DNA of 64,000 nt, taken from contig CAIFES010000002.1 of the NCBI GenBank assembly GCA_903789535.1, positions 1-64,000 of the forward strand, given 5' to 3'. Shown in pieces: positions 54,030 to 63,846 of this stretch. Under the pieces are notes generated by a model that saw nothing but the letters and a program-made list of their open reading frames with translations, was not told the origin of the DNA and searched no databases. A program made the translations under genes and the position numbers. Each line of letters opens with the position of its first letter. The first letter of the stretch is position 1. This DNA comes from an uncultured Aeriscardovia sp. (GTDB lineage: Bacteria; Actinomycetota; Actinomycetes; Actinomycetales; Bifidobacteriaceae).

Positions 54030-55460
54030 ATGCAGAAGAACAACGCGACGACAGGCACCATGACAGCGGGCACCGCGGCAGAGAGCGCCACGGGGCTACC
54101 GCGCATTCCTGATTTTTCCGACGATTCCACCGCCACACCCGCGCTGCTGACCGACATGTACGAGTACACGATGCTCGACGCGGCCCTCGCCGACGGCACC
54201 GCCAACCGCGACTGCGTGTTCGAGGTGTACGCGCGGCATCTGCCCGGCGGCCGGCGCTATGGCGTGGTGGCCGGACTGGGCCGCCTGTTGCCGATGATCG
54301 AGCACTTCCGGCCGAATACGGCGCAGATCCGCTTCCTGCGCGACCGGCGCATCATCAGCAAAAAGACCGCCGACTGGCTCGAGAACTTCACCTTCCACGG
54401 AACGATCCGCGCCTATCGCGAGGGCGAGGTGTACTTCCCCGACTCGCCGGTGCTGCAGGTCGAATCACGCTTCGGCGAGGGCACGCTGCTCGAGACGCTC
54501 ATCCTCTCCGTGCTCAACTATGACTCCGCTGTGGCCTCGGCCGCCTCGCGCATCTCCATGGCCGCCGGCACGCGCCCGTGCTTCGACATGGGCGGGCGGC
54601 GCATCAACGAGCAGGCCGCCATCGCCGCCTCCCGCGCCTCCATCGTGGGCGGCTTTTCCGGCACGGCCAACCTCGCGGCCGCCATGCGCTACGATCTGCC
54701 GGCGATCGGCACCGCCGCGCATTCCTTCACCCTGCTGCACGACAGCGAGGAGGAGGCGTTCCGCTCGCAGGTCAACGCCCTGGGCGAGGGCACGACAGTG
54801 CTGACCGACACGTACGACGTGGAGAAGGCGATCCGCACCGCGGTGCGCGTGGCCGGCACATCGCTGGGCGGCATCCGCATCGACTCGGGCGACCTCGCCT
54901 CCGTCTCGCAGCGGGCCCGCAAGCAGCTTGATTCGCTGGGGGCCGTCAATACGAAGATCACGGTGACGAACGATCTGGATGAGTATGCCGTCTCCGCGCT
55001 GCGTGACGCGCCCGTCGACTCGTACGGCGTGGGCACACGTCTTGTGACCGGTTCGGGCCACCCCACGTGCGAGATGGTCTACAAGCTCGTCGAGCGCCGC
55101 GGGGAAAACGGGCAGATGGCGCCGGTCGCCAAGAAATCGTTCGGCAAGGCCACGGTCGGCTGGAGGAAGGACGCCTGGCGCGCCTACCGCTACGGTCTGG
55201 CCACCGAGGAGATCGTGGTGGACGGCTCGCAGACGGCGCTGAAGAACTGGCATTGCCCCGACGAAGCCGAGGTGGACGAGGTGCGCCCGCTGCTCATCAC
55301 CGCGATGGATCACGGCGTGGCCGACCCGACGCTCACCGGCCCGGACGCGCTGAAGAATGCCGACGCGTGGCGCCGCCGCCAGCTCGCCGACCTGCCGATC
55401 ACCGCACTCTCGCTGGGCGAGGGCGATCCGGCCATCGACACGGTGATGGTGCACGCCTGA
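54030..55460 (+). CDS. pncB: Nicotinate phosphoribosyltransferase
   Basis: Converts nicotinate and PRPP to nicotinate mononucleotide for NAD salvage. The 476-residue chain shows ALLTDMYEYTML at the start, SRASIVGGFSGTANLAAA, the His-containing GTAAHSFTLLHDSEEEAF and the PRPP-site IRIDSGDLASVSQRARKQL. The ATG at 54030 has GGGAGG at a suitable distance; an upstream GTG at 53973 has no RBS. Bifidobacteria generally depend on niacin salvage. Confidence 0.94.
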   Translation: MQKNNATTGTMTAGTAAESATGLPRIPDFSDDSTATPALLTDMYEYTMLDAALADGTANRDCVFEVYARHLPGGRRYGVVAGLGRLLPMIEHFRPNTAQIRFLRDRRIISKKTADWLENFTFHGTIRAYREGEVYFPDSPVLQVESRFGEGTLLETLILSVLNYDSAVASAASRISMAAGTRPCFDMGGRRINEQAAIAASRASIVGGFSGTANLAAAMRYDLPAIGTAAHSFTLLHDSEEEAFRSQVNALGEGTTVLTDTYDVEKAIRTAVRVAGTSLGGIRIDSGDLASVSQRARKQLDSLGAVNTKITVTNDLDEYAVSALRDAPVDSYGVGTRLVTGSGHPTCEMVYKLVERRGENGQMAPVAKKSFGKATVGWRKDAWRAYRYGLATEEIVVDGSQTALKNWHCPDEAEVDEVRPLLITAMDHGVADPTLTGPDALKNADAWRRRQLADLPITALSLGEGDPAIDTVMVHA

Positions 55461-55564
55461 GCACGCAGGCCACACGCACCGACTAAGCGTGTTCGGGCAG
55501 GACTGCCGGTTTCATGTCTGCCGGCCGCGGCTGCGTCTGCCGGTTGATGCCGGTGATGCCCGTT

Positions 55565-55623
55565 CGGCTCAGTTGTTGCCGCCGGCCAGTTCCGGCGTCG
55601 CCGCCGGCTCAGTTGTTGCCGCC
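55565..55623. repeat. Duplicated 3' end of the DUF3039 gene
   Basis: cggctcagttgttgccgcc, containing the stop codon (55605-55623), is repeated exactly at 55565-55583, period 40. Confidence 0.9.
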
Positions 55624-56025
55624 CGTCATCTGCTCGTAAATCTTCTTGCACTCGGGGCAGATGGGATAGTCGGCGGGATTGTGCTTGGGCACCCACACCT
55701 TGCCGCACAGCGCGACGACCGGGCGTCCCGTGGCACGCGAGCGCGCCATCTCCTTGGCCGAGACATAGTGCGCGTACCGGTCGGAATCCCCGCCGTCATC
55801 GGTGCGGGCGTCGGACTTTTCCTCCGGCCTGTCAAGGACGGCGGTCTGGCCGTCACCGCCCGACTGCTCGGTAGAACCGGGCCGTGTGAAACCGATATCT
55901 GACGGAGGGAAAGACGGGATGTCTCTGTCTGACGGAGGGAAAGAACGGATATCCCCGTCCGGCAGCAGGCAGGAAACGGGATCGGCAGGGCCGGCATACG
56001 TATTCAGGGCATTCACAGACGTCAT
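55609..56025 (-). CDS. DUF3039-like small protein with CxxC pair
   Basis: A 138-residue actinobacterial protein whose conserved C-terminal half (YVSAKEMARSRATGRPVVAL, CGKVWVPKHNPADYPICPEC) has three cysteines that could bind zinc; function unknown. The N-terminal half is variable and contains an in-frame 10-codon duplication (SFPPSD twice; 55898-55914 and 55928-55944). TAAAAT ends seven bases before the ATG, with only GGGGT between. It is divergent from coaD. Confidence 0.78.
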   Translation of the reverse strand: MTSVNALNTYAGPADPVSCLLPDGDIRSFPPSDRDIPSFPPSDIGFTRPGSTEQSGGDGQTAVLDRPEEKSDARTDDGGDSDRYAHYVSAKEMARSRATGRPVVALCGKVWVPKHNPADYPICPECKKIYEQMTGGNN

Positions 56026-56128
56026 ACCCCTGATTTTATGTGGGGCAGGCGCACGGACGGGCCGACGGCGCCCAGAGCGAACGCGACCGGCATGGCGTGG
56101 AACCCGGCGTCGCGGCAGGGCGGGCGGC

Positions 56129-56134
56129 TAGCCT
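56129..56134 (+). promoter_or_regulatory. -10 box of a leaderless coaD transcript
   Basis: TAGCCT ends seven bases before the ATG at 56142. No SD lies between. Confidence 0.6.
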
Positions 56135-56141
56135 TGGATAT

Positions 56142-56693
56142 ATGACAATCGCAGTTTGCCCCGGCTCCTTCGACCCGGTCACCTCCGGCCATCTGGATGT
56201 GATCGAGCGGTGCGCCCGTCTGTTCGCGCATGTACATGTGCTCGTGGCGGTGAATGCGGCGAAGAAGCCGATGTTCACCGAGGCCGAGCGGGTCGATTTC
56301 ATCCGCCGCGCCCTGGCCGACGACGGCTTCCATGTCAGCTCGCCCGGCCTGGACGATCTCGGGCCGTCCGGCGCACAGGCGCTGTCGGTCACGGTGGCGA
56401 GCACGGACGGGCTCGTGACCGACTACTGCACGCGCGTGGGGGCGCAGGTCATCGTCAAGGGTCTGCGCCAGAACGGCGACTATGAGGCCGAGCTGGGCAT
56501 GGCGCTGGTCAACCGCCATCTGGCGGGCACCGAGACGATGTTCCTGCCGGCCGACCCGATGCGCGAGCATATCTCCAGCTCGGTGGTCAAGGATGTGGCA
56601 CTGCACGGCGGCGATATCACGGGGATGGTCCCCGATGCGGTGATCGACCCGCTGTGCGCGAGAATCGGCGAGCTGACGGGCCGCGAGGGCTGA
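56142..56693 (+). CDS. coaD: Phosphopantetheine adenylyltransferase
   Basis: Transfers AMP from ATP to 4'-phosphopantetheine in CoA synthesis, 183 residues. The nucleotidyltransferase motif is [16 protein letters not shown], and the C-terminal [18 protein letters not shown] is typical. Followed by the sepIVA-like, yceD, rpmF and rnc genes, the conserved actinobacterial order. Confidence 0.96.
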   Translation: MTIAVCPGSFDPVTSGHLDVIERCARLFAHVHVLVAVNAAKKPMFTEAERVDFIRRALADDGFHVSSPGLDDLGPSGAQALSVTVASTDGLVTDYCTRVGAQVIVKGLRQNGDYEAELGMALVNRHLAGTETMFLPADPMREHISSSVVKDVALHGGDITGMVPDAVIDPLCARIGELTGREG

Positions 56694-56912
56694 TGGACGC
56701 GGGGATGCGCATAGGGGCGGCGTGATGCGTGTAGGACGGCGGCGCACACGGGCCACACATGCCGATGACGGCAGGAAACCGATTCTCGGGGACGCAATCG
56801 CTCCGGCCACCACGCGCAGAGGGCAACAACTAACGATCCGCCGCATTTCGGGGGATACTGGGTACGTATATGACCGGCCGCGCGGTAGCGGCTGCGCGAC
56901 CAGGGAGGAATC

Positions 56913-58082
56913 ATGAGCGAGTCAGACGAGCAGAGGGACACGGCACAGGACGGCGAGGCGGAGACGACGATCGTCAACACGGCCTCCGTCGCCGCCAAGA
57001 CAGGCGGGTCCCGGCCCACACGCGGCCAGACATCCTCCGCGGCACAGGACGGCGGGGCGGACGCACAGGATGCGGACGGGCGCGGGGACCGGCAGGACGC
57101 CCCGCTCATCCCCGAGCCGGCTGCCCGGCCCGTCGACAGCACCGTCGCGCGAGACGACGGCCGGAACGGATCGGATCCTGCGGACGGCACCGATGACGGC
57201 CCTGCGGGCTCGGGCCTGTCCTCCGTGCGGCAGAAGGCACGCTCTCTGGCCCACAGCCTGGGCGATTTCGTCGGTCTGTCGGATGACGGCTCCGAGCCGG
57301 CCGACCCCTCTGACGATGACGCCGCCGAGGGTCGGGAGGACGGCGGCCGCGACGGGTATGCCGACGCCCCCGAGCGGCAGTACAGCGCCCGCCCCGCCGT
57401 CTACGACGACGTGCAGGAGGATTACGACGGTTCCGATACCCGTCTGACCGGCGCCCACCCCGAGTTCAACAATGCGTTCGACATCATCGACCAGCTGGAG
57501 GGCGAGCTGGACGACGCCAAACCGGTGCTCTTCCACTCCTCCGAGGTGCGCGTGGACCGCCAGGCCATGCTCGACCATCTCAGCGAGCTGCGCGACGTGC
57601 TGCCGGTGCAGCTCGAGCGTGCCTCCGCCCTCATGCGCGAGGCCGAGCAGCGCCGTCAGGAGGCGAGCGAGCGCAGCGAGAAGATCGTGCGCGGCGCCCG
57701 CGACGAGAAGGACCGGATTCTGGAGGAGGCGCATCATCGCGCCGACATCCTCGCCGGCCAGGAGAACGTGGTCGCCATCGCCCGCCAGAAGGCGCAGGCC
57801 ATCCTCAAGGATGCCAACTCCCGCGCCCGCTCCCTCACCCAGGGCGCGGACACGTACGTGGAGGAGGTGCTCACCAAGCTGAGCGAGCAGCTCGCCGATT
57901 TCACCAAACAGACGCGCGGGGGGATCTCGGTGATCCAGCAGCGCGAGCAGGAGGCGTCCCGCCGCTTCGAGCAGACGCGGCAGCAGGCGCTGCATCCCGG
58001 CTCCGCGCCCGTGACACCGGCCACCGGAGTGCCAGCCGGCCTCGACCAGAACGCACAGAACGGACAGGACAGCCATGAGTGA
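56913..58082 (+). CDS. SepIVA/DivIVA-like coiled-coil protein
   Basis: A 389-residue protein. The first 170 residues are Asp/Gly/Ala-rich and probably disordered; 185-340 form a long coiled coil (FDIIDQLEGELDDAKPVLF, QLERASALMREAEQRRQEAS, LEEAHHRADILAGQENVVAI). Sequence type and position between coaD and yceD match mycobacterial SepIVA, a septum- and pole-associated cell-growth factor. GGGAGG precedes the ATG. Its stop overlaps the next start (ATGAGTGA). Confidence 0.78.
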   Translation: MSESDEQRDTAQDGEAETTIVNTASVAAKTGGSRPTRGQTSSAAQDGGADAQDADGRGDRQDAPLIPEPAARPVDSTVARDDGRNGSDPADGTDDGPAGSGLSSVRQKARSLAHSLGDFVGLSDDGSEPADPSDDDAAEGREDGGRDGYADAPERQYSARPAVYDDVQEDYDGSDTRLTGAHPEFNNAFDIIDQLEGELDDAKPVLFHSSEVRVDRQAMLDHLSELRDVLPVQLERASALMREAEQRRQEASERSEKIVRGARDEKDRILEEAHHRADILAGQENVVAIARQKAQAILKDANSRARSLTQGADTYVEEVLTKLSEQLADFTKQTRGGISVIQQREQEASRRFEQTRQQALHPGSAPVTPATGVPAGLDQNAQNGQDSHE

Positions 58083-58758
58083 GAACAACAACGACACGAC
58101 CCGCCGCCATACGCGGCATCTGCATCCCGACCAGTCGCCATGGGCGGTGCGCGTCTCCGACGTGGGCTCGGCGATCGGGCGCAGCGAGCATCTTGACGAC
58201 GTGTTCCCGGCACCCACAGGCATCGGCGACGACTTTTACGGCGTGCACCCCGGCTCCGATGTGCGGGTCGAGGGCGACCTCGACTCCCTCAAGGACGGTC
58301 TGATCCTGACCGCCACCGTTTCCGGCACGGCGACGGGCCGCTGCTCGCGCTGCCTCACGGATCTCGAGAATCCTCTTACCGCGCATGTGACGGCGTTTCT
58401 GCCGTTCGAACCGCCCGAGCCGTCCGAGCATGACGGCGAGGAGGAGCAGGACGTCGATCTGGAGCAGGAGGAGGCACAGGACGTCTACCCGCTGCTGGAG
58501 CACGGCAACTGGGCCGACCTGGAGAGCCTCATCCGTGACGCGCTGTTCGACCTCGTGCCCACCACCCCGCTGTGCAAGCCGGACTGCAAGGGTCTGTGCC
58601 CGCTCGACGGCGTCAACCTCAACGAGCATCCCGACCATCACCATGAGAAGACCGCCGACCCGCGCTGGCAGGCGCTGGCGGGGCTGAGGCAGAAGCTCGA
58701 GCGCGAGGAAGGCCAGGACAGGGACAAGAACGGCGACGGGCAGAGCGACAAACAGTAA
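58075..58758 (+). CDS. yceD: YceD (DUF177) family protein
   Basis: A 227-residue member of the DUF177 family, usually encoded upstream of rpmF and linked to 23S rRNA accumulation or processing. The zinc-type cysteines are present (GRCSRCLTDL, LCKPDCKGLCPLDG). It overlaps the upstream coiled-coil gene by eight bases and precedes rpmF. Confidence 0.9.
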   Translation: MSENNNDTTRRHTRHLHPDQSPWAVRVSDVGSAIGRSEHLDDVFPAPTGIGDDFYGVHPGSDVRVEGDLDSLKDGLILTATVSGTATGRCSRCLTDLENPLTAHVTAFLPFEPPEPSEHDGEEEQDVDLEQEEAQDVYPLLEHGNWADLESLIRDALFDLVPTTPLCKPDCKGLCPLDGVNLNEHPDHHHEKTADPRWQALAGLRQKLEREEGQDRDKNGDGQSDKQ

Positions 58759-58787
58759 AAGGACGATGGCAGATCCAGCGCCCGCGC

Positions 58788-58825
58788 TAAACTCTCTGTC
58801 TGCTTAAGCATTTATTCGATCGAAT
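58788..58825 (+). promoter_or_regulatory. rpmF promoter and palindrome
   Basis: TAAACT (58788-58793) is a likely -10 box, and ATTCGATCGAAT (58814-58825) is a perfect palindrome in the leader before AGAGG. It could be an operator or a small RNA hairpin controlling L32. Confidence 0.45.
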
Positions 58826-58836
58826 AGAGGAACACT

Positions 58837-59031
58837 ATGGCAGAACCGAAATACAAGACCTCGCGTGCCAACACGCACACCCGTCGCTCGGCGTGGAAGG
58901 CGTCGGCCGCGACGACCATCACCTGCCCGAACTGCGGTGCGGCGATGCTGCCCCACAGGGCCTGCCCGAACTGCGGCAGCTACAAGGGCCGCGTGTACAA
59001 GGCCGGCATCCGTTCGGATATGCGCGCCTGA
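58837..59031 (+). CDS. rpmF: 50S ribosomal protein L32
   Basis: bL32, 64 residues, with the zinc-binding pairs CPNC at about 31 and 44, so this is the zinc-containing (C+) form. The N-terminus [20 protein letters not shown] is family-typical. Confidence 0.97.
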   Translation: MAEPKYKTSRANTHTRRSAWKASAATTITCPNCGAAMLPHRACPNCGSYKGRVYKAGIRSDMRA

Positions 59032-59081
59032 GTCTGACGTGACGACCATGCGGGCGCGAATTCCGTCCGCCGGTCCGGACT

Positions 59082-59113
59082 GCCTCGCCATCGACGGGTG
59101 GCGGGGCTTTTTT
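59082..59113 (+). terminator. Terminator of rpmF
   Basis: gcctcgcca pairs with tggcggggc (one G-T pair) around an eight-base loop, followed by seven T. Confidence 0.9.
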
Positions 59114-59170
59114 ATGCCCTAAAGGTGACGCGGGTCTTTATGCCCGCGTACGACACATCAAGGAGGACGC

Positions 59171-59965
59171 ATGGCGCATTCGGTCGACCGACAGTCCGAC
59201 GAGGCCACCGCCCGCGTGGGCGAGCAGGCCCTGGCCGACTACCACCTCGACATCTCCGGCACACAGGAGCTGACCGATCGGCTGGGCGTCGACCTGCGGC
59301 CCGACCTGCTCATCCGCGCCCTCACCCACCGCTCCTTCGCCCATGAGAACCCCGGCGTGCCCAACAACGAGCGGCTGGAGTTCCTCGGCGACGCGGTGCT
59401 GGAGATGGTGGTCACACGCATCCTCTTCGAGCGCTTCCCCACCTGGACGGAGGGGCGCCTGTCCTCCATTCGCGCCAACACGGTCAGCCAGAAGCCGCTG
59501 GCCGAGGTGGCCGACAGGCAGCTCGGGCTCGGCTCCTACATCCTGCTGGGACGGGGCGAGCGTGAGGAACACAGCGAGAAAAAGCCGACGATCCTCTCCG
59601 ACGCCCTGGAGGCGCTGTTCGGCGCGATCTACCTGCAGCATGGGCTGAAGGTGGCCGACGCGGTCATCACCCGGCTGATGACCCCGGTGATCGAGTCCGT
59701 CTCCCACAAGGGCCCCTCGCTCGACTGGAAGACGTCGATGACGAAGCTCGCCCATGAGCGCGGGGTGGACTTCCCCACCTATCGCATGGAGGTGGACGCC
59801 GATCTGACGCACCCCACCTTCACCGCGCACCTGTTCATGGCGACCGGGCCGGGGCAGGAACCGGAGGAGATCGCCGCGGCCTCCGGCACCTCAAAGAAGA
59901 CCGCACAAATGAAGGCGGCCGAGAAAGCCTATCGTCTGCTCACCGGCGACACGGCCGCGAAGTAA
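59171..59965 (+). CDS. rnc: Ribonuclease III
   Basis: Cleaves double-stranded RNA in rRNA processing, 264 residues. NNERLEFLGDAVLEM is the catalytic signature and ILSDALEALFGAIYL holds the second metal-binding cluster; the C-terminal dsRNA-binding domain starts near residue 178 and ends with SGTSKKTAQMKAAEKAYRLL. AAGGAGG precedes the ATG. It follows the rpmF terminator. Confidence 0.97.
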   Translation: MAHSVDRQSDEATARVGEQALADYHLDISGTQELTDRLGVDLRPDLLIRALTHRSFAHENPGVPNNERLEFLGDAVLEMVVTRILFERFPTWTEGRLSSIRANTVSQKPLAEVADRQLGLGSYILLGRGEREEHSEKKPTILSDALEALFGAIYLQHGLKVADAVITRLMTPVIESVSHKGPSLDWKTSMTKLAHERGVDFPTYRMEVDADLTHPTFTAHLFMATGPGQEPEEIAAASGTSKKTAQMKAAEKAYRLLTGDTAAK

Positions 59966-59979
59966 GCCCCGCCACCGGC

Positions 59980-61827
59980 TTATTCGTCGGCCTCCTCGCC
60001 GAGGCTGAGCCACTCATCCTCCAGCTTTTCTCGCTCGTCCTTGGCGTCCTGGCTCTGCTGCGAGAGGTCGGCGAGCGCGGTGAAGTTGTCGGGATCCTTC
60101 TGCGCTGTCTGGGCCATCTTCTTCTCCAGATCGGCGATCTGCGTCTCCAGCTTGGAAAGACGGCGTTCGATGGAGGCCTGCTTCTTGCGGGCCGCGTACT
60201 TTCTGCGCCGCGCCTGCTTGTCGTCCGAGCGGTCCGCGCCGTCAGAGCTGACGGCGTCGGCGACCGTCCCCTCCCCCGTCGTGGCGAGGGTGGAGGCCTG
60301 CGGGCGGCCCTGCATAAGCCGGATGTAGTCGTCCACGCCGCCGGGCAGATGGCGGATCTTTCCGTCCATGAGCGCGAACTGCTGGTCGGTGACGCGCTCG
60401 AGCAGGAACCGGTCGTGCGAGACGACGACGAGCGTGCCGGCCCACTTGTCGAGCAGATCCTCCATGACGGCGAGCATGTCCGTGTCAAGGTCGTTGCCCG
60501 GCTCGTCGAGGATGAGCACGTTCGGCTGGGCCAGCAGGATGAGCATGAGCTGCATGCGCCGCTTCTGGCCGCCGGAGAGGTCGCACACCGGGGTCATCAT
60601 CTGCGAGGCGTCGAAGCCGAGCTGTTCGAGCAGCTGCGCGGGCGAGTACTCCTTGCCGTCGATCTCATAGCTCGTCTTGTAATGGGTGAGCACCTCCTTG
60701 ACCTTCGCGTCGCCGAGGGCCTCCACCTCGTCGAGGCGCTGCGAGAGGACGGCGAATCTGACGGTCTTGCCGATTTTGACGCGGCCGGAGGTGGGGGCGA
60801 CGGATCCGTCGATCAGGCCGAGCAGCGTGGACTTGCCCACACCGTTCTCGCCGACGATGCCGAAGCGGTCGCCCGGGCCGATGATCCAGGAGACATCGTC
60901 GATCACCGTGCGCTCTTTCCCGGTGTCGCCGATCGGATACTTCTTCGTCACGTCGGTGAGGGTGACGACCTCCTTGCCCAGACGGCTGGCGGCCATGGCC
61001 TTGAGCTCGAGGCTGTTGCGCACGGGCGGCACATCGGCGATGACCTCCTGTGCCTGTTTCACGTGAAACTTTTGTTTTGTGGCACGGGCACGGGCGCCGC
61101 GCGTGAGCCAGGCGAGCTCCTTGCGGGCGAGGTTGCGCCGGCGCTCCTCGCGCATGTCCGCCTGCCGGTCGCGCTCGGCGCGCTGGAGCAGATAGGCGGA
61201 ATAGCCGCCGACGAACGGCTCGATGGCCCCGTCGTGCACCTCCCACATGGAGGTGCACACCTCGTCGAGGAACCAGCGGTCGTGCGTGACGACGAGCAGC
61301 GCGCCCTGGCCGTCGGGCCAGCGGTTCTTGAGGTGCTCGGCGAGCCAGTGGATGGTGATGATGTCGAGATGGTTGGTGGGCTCGTCGAGGGCGAGGATGT
61401 CCCAGTCCTGCAGCAGCAGCCGGGCGAGGTCGGCACGGCGTCGCTGGCCGCCGGAGAGCGAGTCCACCTGCGCGTCGAGCGGGATGCCGGCGAGCAGGGT
61501 GGTGACGATGTCGCGCGAGCGTGCGTCGGAGGCCCACTCATGGTCGGCGCGGCCCTCGAGCGCGGCCTGACGGACGGTGGAGGTGCCGTCGAGCTCGTCG
61601 CGCTGGCCGAGCAGGCCGAAGCTCAGGCCGTTGCGCGTCTGGACGCGGCCCGAATCGGGCGTCTGCAGCCCTTTGAACAGTTTGAGGAGGGTGGATTTGC
61701 CGTCACCGTTGCGACCGACGATGCCGATGCGGTCGCCCTCGTTGACACCCTGCGTCACATCGGTGAAAACGTTCTTCGTGGCAAACGCGAGCGAGACATG
61801 CTCGAGCCCGCAGTCAAAAACTGGCAT
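59980..61827 (-). CDS. ABC-F family ATPase (Uup-like)
   Basis: A soluble protein of 615 residues with two ABC domains: GRNGDGKST and LSGGQRRR in the first, GENGVGKST and LSGGQKRR in the second. Between them is the linker that in ABC-F proteins reaches the ribosomal P site, and at the C-terminus a coiled coil (YAARKKQASIERRLSKLETQ) like that of Uup. There are no TM segments. It probably acts on ribosomes or ribosome assembly; antibiotic protection cannot be judged. The ATG at 61827 has AAGGGGAT before it. It is convergent with rnc and divergent from cysS. Confidence 0.9.
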   Translation of the reverse strand: MPVFDCGLEHVSLAFATKNVFTDVTQGVNEGDRIGIVGRNGDGKSTLLKLFKGLQTPDSGRVQTRNGLSFGLLGQRDELDGTSTVRQAALEGRADHEWASDARSRDIVTTLLAGIPLDAQVDSLSGGQRRRADLARLLLQDWDILALDEPTNHLDIITIHWLAEHLKNRWPDGQGALLVVTHDRWFLDEVCTSMWEVHDGAIEPFVGGYSAYLLQRAERDRQADMREERRRNLARKELAWLTRGARARATKQKFHVKQAQEVIADVPPVRNSLELKAMAASRLGKEVVTLTDVTKKYPIGDTGKERTVIDDVSWIIGPGDRFGIVGENGVGKSTLLGLIDGSVAPTSGRVKIGKTVRFAVLSQRLDEVEALGDAKVKEVLTHYKTSYEIDGKEYSPAQLLEQLGFDASQMMTPVCDLSGGQKRRMQLMLILLAQPNVLILDEPGNDLDTDMLAVMEDLLDKWAGTLVVVSHDRFLLERVTDQQFALMDGKIRHLPGGVDDYIRLMQGRPQASTLATTGEGTVADAVSSDGADRSDDKQARRRKYAARKKQASIERRLSKLETQIADLEKKMAQTAQKDPDNFTALADLSQQSQDAKDEREKLEDEWLSLGEEADE

Positions 61828-61997
61828 GATCCCCTTCATCCGCTTCTTTTCCGACCCACCATTGTGCCATCGGCGCCCAACCCGGCCTCCCGAGGGCGAA
61901 CAGACGCTTTTCAGGGTGACAGGGCAGACAGCCACGCGTGGTTCCGCACCCCGGTTCGCGCAGACTCAAAACGAACAGGCGGGTCGGCTTTGCCACA

Positions 61998-62003
61998 TAC
62001 ACT
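61998..62003 (+). promoter_or_regulatory. -10 box of a leaderless cysS transcript
   Basis: TACACT ends seven bases before the ATG at 62011, with no SD between. Confidence 0.55.
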
Positions 62004-62010
62004 CAAAAGC

Positions 62011-63723
62011 ATGGCAGAAGCGAGGTTCGATACTGATGCGCAGGCACGGCTGACCGTGCCGACCGTCCCCACACCCGGCGCCGTGGCGCGGGCGGCGGAC
62101 GGCCAGAAGCTGTATGACACGGCGCGGCACGCCATTGTGCCGTTCCGCCCGAGCACCCCCGGCCAGGTGCGAATGTATGTGTGCGGCGCCACCGTGGACG
62201 ACGCCCCGCACATCGGCCATATGCGCGCGGCCGTCTGCTTTGACGTGGTGCGCCGCTGGTTCCTGCGCCTGGGCTACAACGTCGTCTTCGTGCGCAATGT
62301 GACCGACATCGACGACAAGATCCTGCGCAAGGCAGCCGCCGCGCACCAGCAGTGGTGGGCGCGCGCCTACCACTTCGAGCGCGTCTTCACCGACGCCTAC
62401 GCACGTCTCGGCGTGCTGGCACCCACCTACGAGCCGCGCGCCACGGGCCAGATGCCCGAGATGATCGAGCTCGTCCGTCGTCTGATCGAGCGCGGCCACG
62501 CCTATGTGATCCCCGACGAGAATGGCAACCCGAGCGGCAACGTGTTCTTCGACGTGCCCAGCTGGAAGGACTACGGCGAGCTGACGCACCAGTCCGGCGG
62601 CCATGGCGGCACAGCCGGCGAGGACGAGGAGGGCCGGATCGCCGACCAGATGGGCCCCTCCGTCGACCAGAGCGGCGAGGACAAATACAATCCCGCCGAC
62701 GCCGCCGACCTGTCGCAGGCAAAGCATGACCCGCGTGATTTCGCGCTGTGGAAGGCCGCCAAGCCGGACGAGCCGGCGACCGCCGTGTGGCAGACCCCGT
62801 TCGGGGCGGGCCGGCCGGGCTGGCACCTCGAATGCACGACGATGGCGCACCGCTATCTGGGCGATGAGTTCGACATCCACGGCGGCGGCCTCGACCTGCG
62901 TTTCCCCCATCACGAGAACGAGCTGGCGCAGGCGCGCGCGGCCGGCTGGGGCTTCGCCCGCCACTGGATGCACTCGGCGTGGGTGACGGCCAAGGGCGAG
63001 AAGATGAGCAAGTCTCTGGGCAACGGCCTCTCTGCCGAGAAGCTTCTGGGCGACAACCCCGCGTGGGTGGTGCGCTACGCGCTGGCGAGCGTGCATTACC
63101 GCGCGATGCTCGAGTGGGGCGATGACACGCTGCCCGCCGCGCAGGCGGCCGCACGGCGTGTGGAGCGCTTCGTGCAGGCGGCCGGGGAGTTTGCCGGGCA
63201 GCCTTCCCGGCAGGAGGTGGCGGGCGTGCCCGCCGACGATCTGCCGGCCGATTTCACCCGCGCGATGAACAACGATTTCGACGTCTCCTCCGCCCTCGCC
63301 GTGGTGTTCGCGCTCATAAGGGAGACGAACCAAATACACACCGCACAAAACGCAGATAGGTCTGCGCGGGCCAAGGGCGCAACAACGCCCGCAGACGGTG
63401 CAAATACTGCCCAAACCGGGCAAAACGGGCGCGAACGCATCCGCCGCAATCTGCTCTTTGTGCGGTCGATGCTTGATGTATTCGGCCTCGACCCGCTCGC
63501 CTCCCCGTTTGACGGGAATATCTCCGGCCAGGCATCGGCGGGCGCCGACGGTCCCACGGCCAAGGCGCTCGACGCGCTTGTGACCGCGCGTCTTGCCGCA
63601 CGGCAGAAGGCGCGCAAAGAGCGTGATTTCGCCACCGCCGACGCCATCCGCGACGAGCTGGCGGGACTGGGTATCACCGTGGAGGACACGGCGTCCGGCT
63701 CGCGCTGGAGTTTCGCCGGCTGA
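62011..63723 (+). CDS. cysS: Cysteinyl-tRNA synthetase
   Basis: Class I CysRS, 570 residues. The zinc-binding Cys and HIGH motif are in VCGATVDDAPHIGHMRA, further zinc ligands in GWHLECTTM and FPHHENELAQ, and the KMSKS motif is GEKMSKSLGNGL. It carries inserts compared with E. coli, one acidic near residues 200-240 and one at 440-475 in the helical domain. A 12-bp stem hairpin follows the stop. Confidence 0.95.
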   Translation: MAEARFDTDAQARLTVPTVPTPGAVARAADGQKLYDTARHAIVPFRPSTPGQVRMYVCGATVDDAPHIGHMRAAVCFDVVRRWFLRLGYNVVFVRNVTDIDDKILRKAAAAHQQWWARAYHFERVFTDAYARLGVLAPTYEPRATGQMPEMIELVRRLIERGHAYVIPDENGNPSGNVFFDVPSWKDYGELTHQSGGHGGTAGEDEEGRIADQMGPSVDQSGEDKYNPADAADLSQAKHDPRDFALWKAAKPDEPATAVWQTPFGAGRPGWHLECTTMAHRYLGDEFDIHGGGLDLRFPHHENELAQARAAGWGFARHWMHSAWVTAKGEKMSKSLGNGLSAEKLLGDNPAWVVRYALASVHYRAMLEWGDDTLPAAQAAARRVERFVQAAGEFAGQPSRQEVAGVPADDLPADFTRAMNNDFDVSSALAVVFALIRETNQIHTAQNADRSARAKGATTPADGANTAQTGQNGRERIRRNLLFVRSMLDVFGLDPLASPFDGNISGQASAGADGPTAKALDALVTARLAARQKARKERDFATADAIRDELAGLGITVEDTASGSRWSFAG

Positions 63724-63730
63724 GCATGTC

Positions 63731-63769
63731 GGATGTCAGTGCGACCGGTTGCCGGCTGCACTGACATCC
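63731..63769 (+). terminator. Long hairpin after cysS
   Basis: ggatgtcagtgc pairs perfectly with gcactgacatcc around a 15-base loop. There is no T run, so termination by it alone is uncertain. Confidence 0.6.
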
Positions 63770-63833
63770 GCGTCTCGTCGCCTGTCCATCGTCCACATTT
63801 CGCACGGCGGACAGAGCCGTAAGCGCCGGGCGG

Positions 63834-63839
63834 TAAAAT
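63834..63839 (+). promoter_or_regulatory. -10 box of a leaderless ffh transcript
   Basis: TAAAAT ends seven bases before the ATG at 63847. Confidence 0.55.
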
Positions 63840-63846
63840 CGGCGAC

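Noticed and set aside
60349-63723. An 1124-codon open frame on the plus strand running through the ABC-F and cysS genes
   Set aside because: Its second half is the real cysS; the first half is the antisense shadow of the ABC-F gene, a common artefact of high-GC DNA, with no domain of its own.
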